Part shown: one piece after another, positions 6,429 through 7,481 of the stretch
Layout of the letters: each line of letters opens with the position of its first letter
How positions within the stretch are numbered: the first letter of the stretch is position 1
Origin: DASTPP01 sp035762175
Lineage (GTDB): Bacteria > Myxococcota_A > Polyangia > Polyangiales > Polyangiaceae
Length of the DNA stretch: 7,481 nt
Direction of reading: 5' to 3'
Assembly (NCBI GenBank): GCA_035762175.1
Contig: DASTPP010000357.1
Coordinates: 1 to 7,481, forward strand
Made by a program: the position numbers and the translations under genes
The notes under the pieces: model-generated
The model's input: the letters and a program-made list of their open reading frames with translations, nothing else
The model's database searches: none
What the model was told of the DNA's origin: nothing

Positions 6429-7166
6429 ACTCGTGTTGATGCGACCCCCCTCGGCCGCGCGCTCGCGGCGGCCGCCGCCCTCGCGGGGGCCCTTTCGGTC
6501 AGCCCCGCGGCCCGGGCCCAGCAGCCCGCGCCGCCCGCCGCGCCCCCGGCCCCGCCCCCCGCGCCGGCCGCGCCCCCGCAGGCCCTGCCGCCGGCGCAGC
6601 CGCTGCCGGCGCAGTCGCTACCCACGGCGCCCGCCGGGCAGCCGGCGCCCGCCGGGCAGCCGGCGCCCGCGGGCCAGCCCGCGCCGGGCGCGGCGCCCCC
6701 GATGCCGGCCGAGGCGCCGCCCCCGGCCGCGCCCTACCCCCCCGACCCCTCGGCGGGGGCCGCCGCCGACGCCGCGGCGAACGCCGCGCCGGCCCCGCCC
6801 CCGAAAGAGGGCAGCTACATGAACTCGAAGCTGCCGGCCTACGTCTCGTTCGGCATCGCGGGCGTCGGCCTCGTCGCCGGCACCGTCGCGGGCGTGATGG
6901 CGATGTCGGCGAAGAACGAATACGAAGACGCGCCGACGTACAAGAAGGCGGACCGCTTCGACAACCTGGCGTCCGTCGCCGACGTCGGGCTCGGCACCTT
7001 CGTGCTGGCGGGCGTGACGGGCGCCATTCTCTACTTCGCCAACTCGGGGCCGGAGCAGGCCAAGCCCGCGGCGGGCGCGTCGGCGCCGCGCCTGCGCCGC
7101 GGCGTCAGCCTCGCCCCCGTGGTCACCACCAAGACGCAGGGCGCGGCCCTGACCCTGCGCTTCTAG
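6426..7166 (+). CDS. Pro/Ala-rich signal-peptide protein with a C-terminal two-helix membrane module
   Basis: A 246-residue protein. Residues 1-30 are a signal peptide (LGRALAAAAALAG core, cleavage near ARA/Q). Residues ~31-128 are an extended Pro/Ala-rich, probably unstructured linker including three APAGQP-type repeats (residues ~68-85). Two hydrophobic helices follow, about 139-160 (VSFGIAGVGLVAGTVAGVMAM) and 183-205, separated by a charged loop (KNEYEDAPTYKKADRFD). The tail 222-246 looks like short beta strands ending in ALTLRF. This pair-of-helices plus APVV...LTLRF ending recurs, in my recollection, in many uncharacterised myxobacterial envelope proteins. The linker could span the periplasm, but the C-terminal domain of TonB is absent, so it is not TonB. 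It follows the Cys-rich gene in the same frame and precedes a lipoprotein gene. Function unknown. Confidence 0.82.
   Translation: MTRVDATPLGRALAAAAALAGALSVSPAARAQQPAPPAAPPAPPPAPAAPPQALPPAQPLPAQSLPTAPAGQPAPAGQPAPAGQPAPGAAPPMPAEAPPPAAPYPPDPSAGAAADAAANAAPAPPPKEGSYMNSKLPAYVSFGIAGVGLVAGTVAGVMAMSAKNEYEDAPTYKKADRFDNLASVADVGLGTFVLAGVTGAILYFANSGPEQAKPAAGASAPRLRRGVSLAPVVTTKTQGAALTLRF
6626..6679 (+). repeat. 18-bp tandem repeat, three copies, inside the Pro/Ala-rich gene
   Basis: GGCGCCCGCCGGGCAGCC occurs exactly at 6626-6643 and 6644-6661, then with two changes at 6662-6679. The period is a multiple of three, so copy-number changes keep the frame. It encodes APAGQP units and probably arose by slippage. 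Confidence 0.85.
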
Positions 7167-7176
7167 GGCGGACGGC

Positions 7177-7189
7177 GGAGGCGACGATG
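7177..7189 (+). promoter_or_regulatory. GGAGG plus ATG: alternative upstream start for the lipoprotein
   Basis: GGAGG at 7177-7181 is five bases before ATG 7187, which is in frame with ATG 7277 and has no stop between. Used as a start it would add 30 hydrophilic residues before the signal peptide, which is unusually long for a lipoprotein leader. Confidence 0.3.
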
Positions 7190-7265
7190 GCGAAGACGCC
7201 GGCGACTGGCGGCAGCGGACGCGGAGAACCTCGCCCCGGCAGGACGGGCGACGCAGCAGCGGAAC

Positions 7266-7270
7266 AGGAG
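7266..7270 (+). promoter_or_regulatory. Shine-Dalgarno AGGAG that selects the lipoprotein start
   Basis: AGGAG is six bases before ATG 7277. Together with the normal 26-residue leader it makes 7277 the preferred start. Confidence 0.65.
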
Positions 7271-7276
7271 AGGCAC

Positions 7277-7481
7277 ATGGTCGGCCGTAGAGGGAAGGAC
7301 GCAACGGGCTCGTTTTGGCCCCTGGCCGCGCTCGCCGCGGCGGCGCTCGCGGGGTGTCAGGCGCTCGTCACCATCGATCGCAGCGACATCGTCGACGAGC
7401 AATTCAACTTCCCCGCGGGCGGGGGCGGCGCGGGCGGCGAAGACGCCGGCGCGGCGGGCGCGGCGGGCGAGGGCGGCGGCG
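7277..7481 (+). CDS. N-terminal part of a Gly/Ala-rich surface lipoprotein (3' end outside window)
   Basis: Sixty-eight codons are visible. Residues 1-26 are a type II signal peptide: RRGK, a hydrophobic stretch PLAALAAAALAG, and a textbook lipobox L24-A25-G26-C27. After processing, C27 would be the lipidated N-terminus, followed by QALVTIDRSDIVDEQF and then a Gly/Ala-rich spacer (GGGGAGGEDAGAAG). Gln at +2 with no Asp suggests outer-membrane sorting under the E. coli Lol rule, which is not proven for these bacteria. Long Gly/Ala spacers after the lipid anchor are common in Polyangiales lipoproteins and tether a domain away from the membrane; that domain lies beyond the window. The gene starts 110 bases after the preceding stop on the same strand with no obvious terminator between, so it probably belongs to the receptor operon. 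Confidence 0.8.
   Translation, partial: MVGRRGKDATGSFWPLAALAAAALAGCQALVTIDRSDIVDEQFNFPAGGGGAGGEDAGAAGAAGEGGG

Noticed and set aside
6426..7166. TonB protein, because of the proline-rich linker
   Set aside because: It has a cleavable signal peptide and two C-terminal hydrophobic helices, and lacks the TonB C-terminal domain.
6618..7304. 228-codon minus-strand frame
   Set aside because: Arg/Gly-rich mirror image of the Pro/Ala-rich gene.
1..7481. CRISPR array, tRNA, rRNA, complete insertion sequence or transposase
   Set aside because: No regularly spaced repeats, cloverleaf or rRNA-like sequence, terminal inverted repeats or transposase motifs were seen by eye on either strand.

Overview
The base composition is extremely GC-rich and third codon positions are almost all G or C. 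The gene types point to a delta-proteobacterial or myxobacterial (Myxococcota, probably Polyangia-like) chromosome. They are an Oar-type TonB-dependent receptor, a Pro/Ala-rich signal-peptide protein with a two-helix C-terminal module, and a Gly/Ala-rich lipoprotein with a perfect LAGC lipobox. This placement is inferred from style; no marker gene is present.

Left part (1-1369). The 3' end of an unassigned helical protein reads in on the + strand. It converges on, and slightly overlaps, a single-domain response regulator on the - strand. A perfect 20-bp palindrome lies just upstream of the regulator start. Next comes a 77-residue excisionase/MerR-like helix-turn-helix protein, also on the - strand.

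Middle (1370-2274). About 900 bp lack a convincing intact gene. The stretch holds a start-less, gene-like fragment on the - strand (1549-1740), a dense block of G-runs, a more AT-rich island with a hairpin, a 9-bp GC tandem repeat, and finally a possible ECF-type promoter and ribosome binding site for the receptor.

Right part (2275-7481). A + strand cluster of envelope genes: the 1068-aa receptor, a secreted Cys-rich protein of unknown function, a Pro/Ala-rich membrane protein, and the start of a lipoprotein cut off by the window edge. All four carry export signals and are closely spaced, so they are probably one operon working at the outer membrane and periplasm; the substrate is unknown. 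The main anomaly is that the second gene has no stop codon of its own. Its frame runs straight into the third gene, which has its own strong ribosome binding site and signal peptide. Either this is a genuine fusion or dual-start arrangement, or one base is wrong near 6380-6383.
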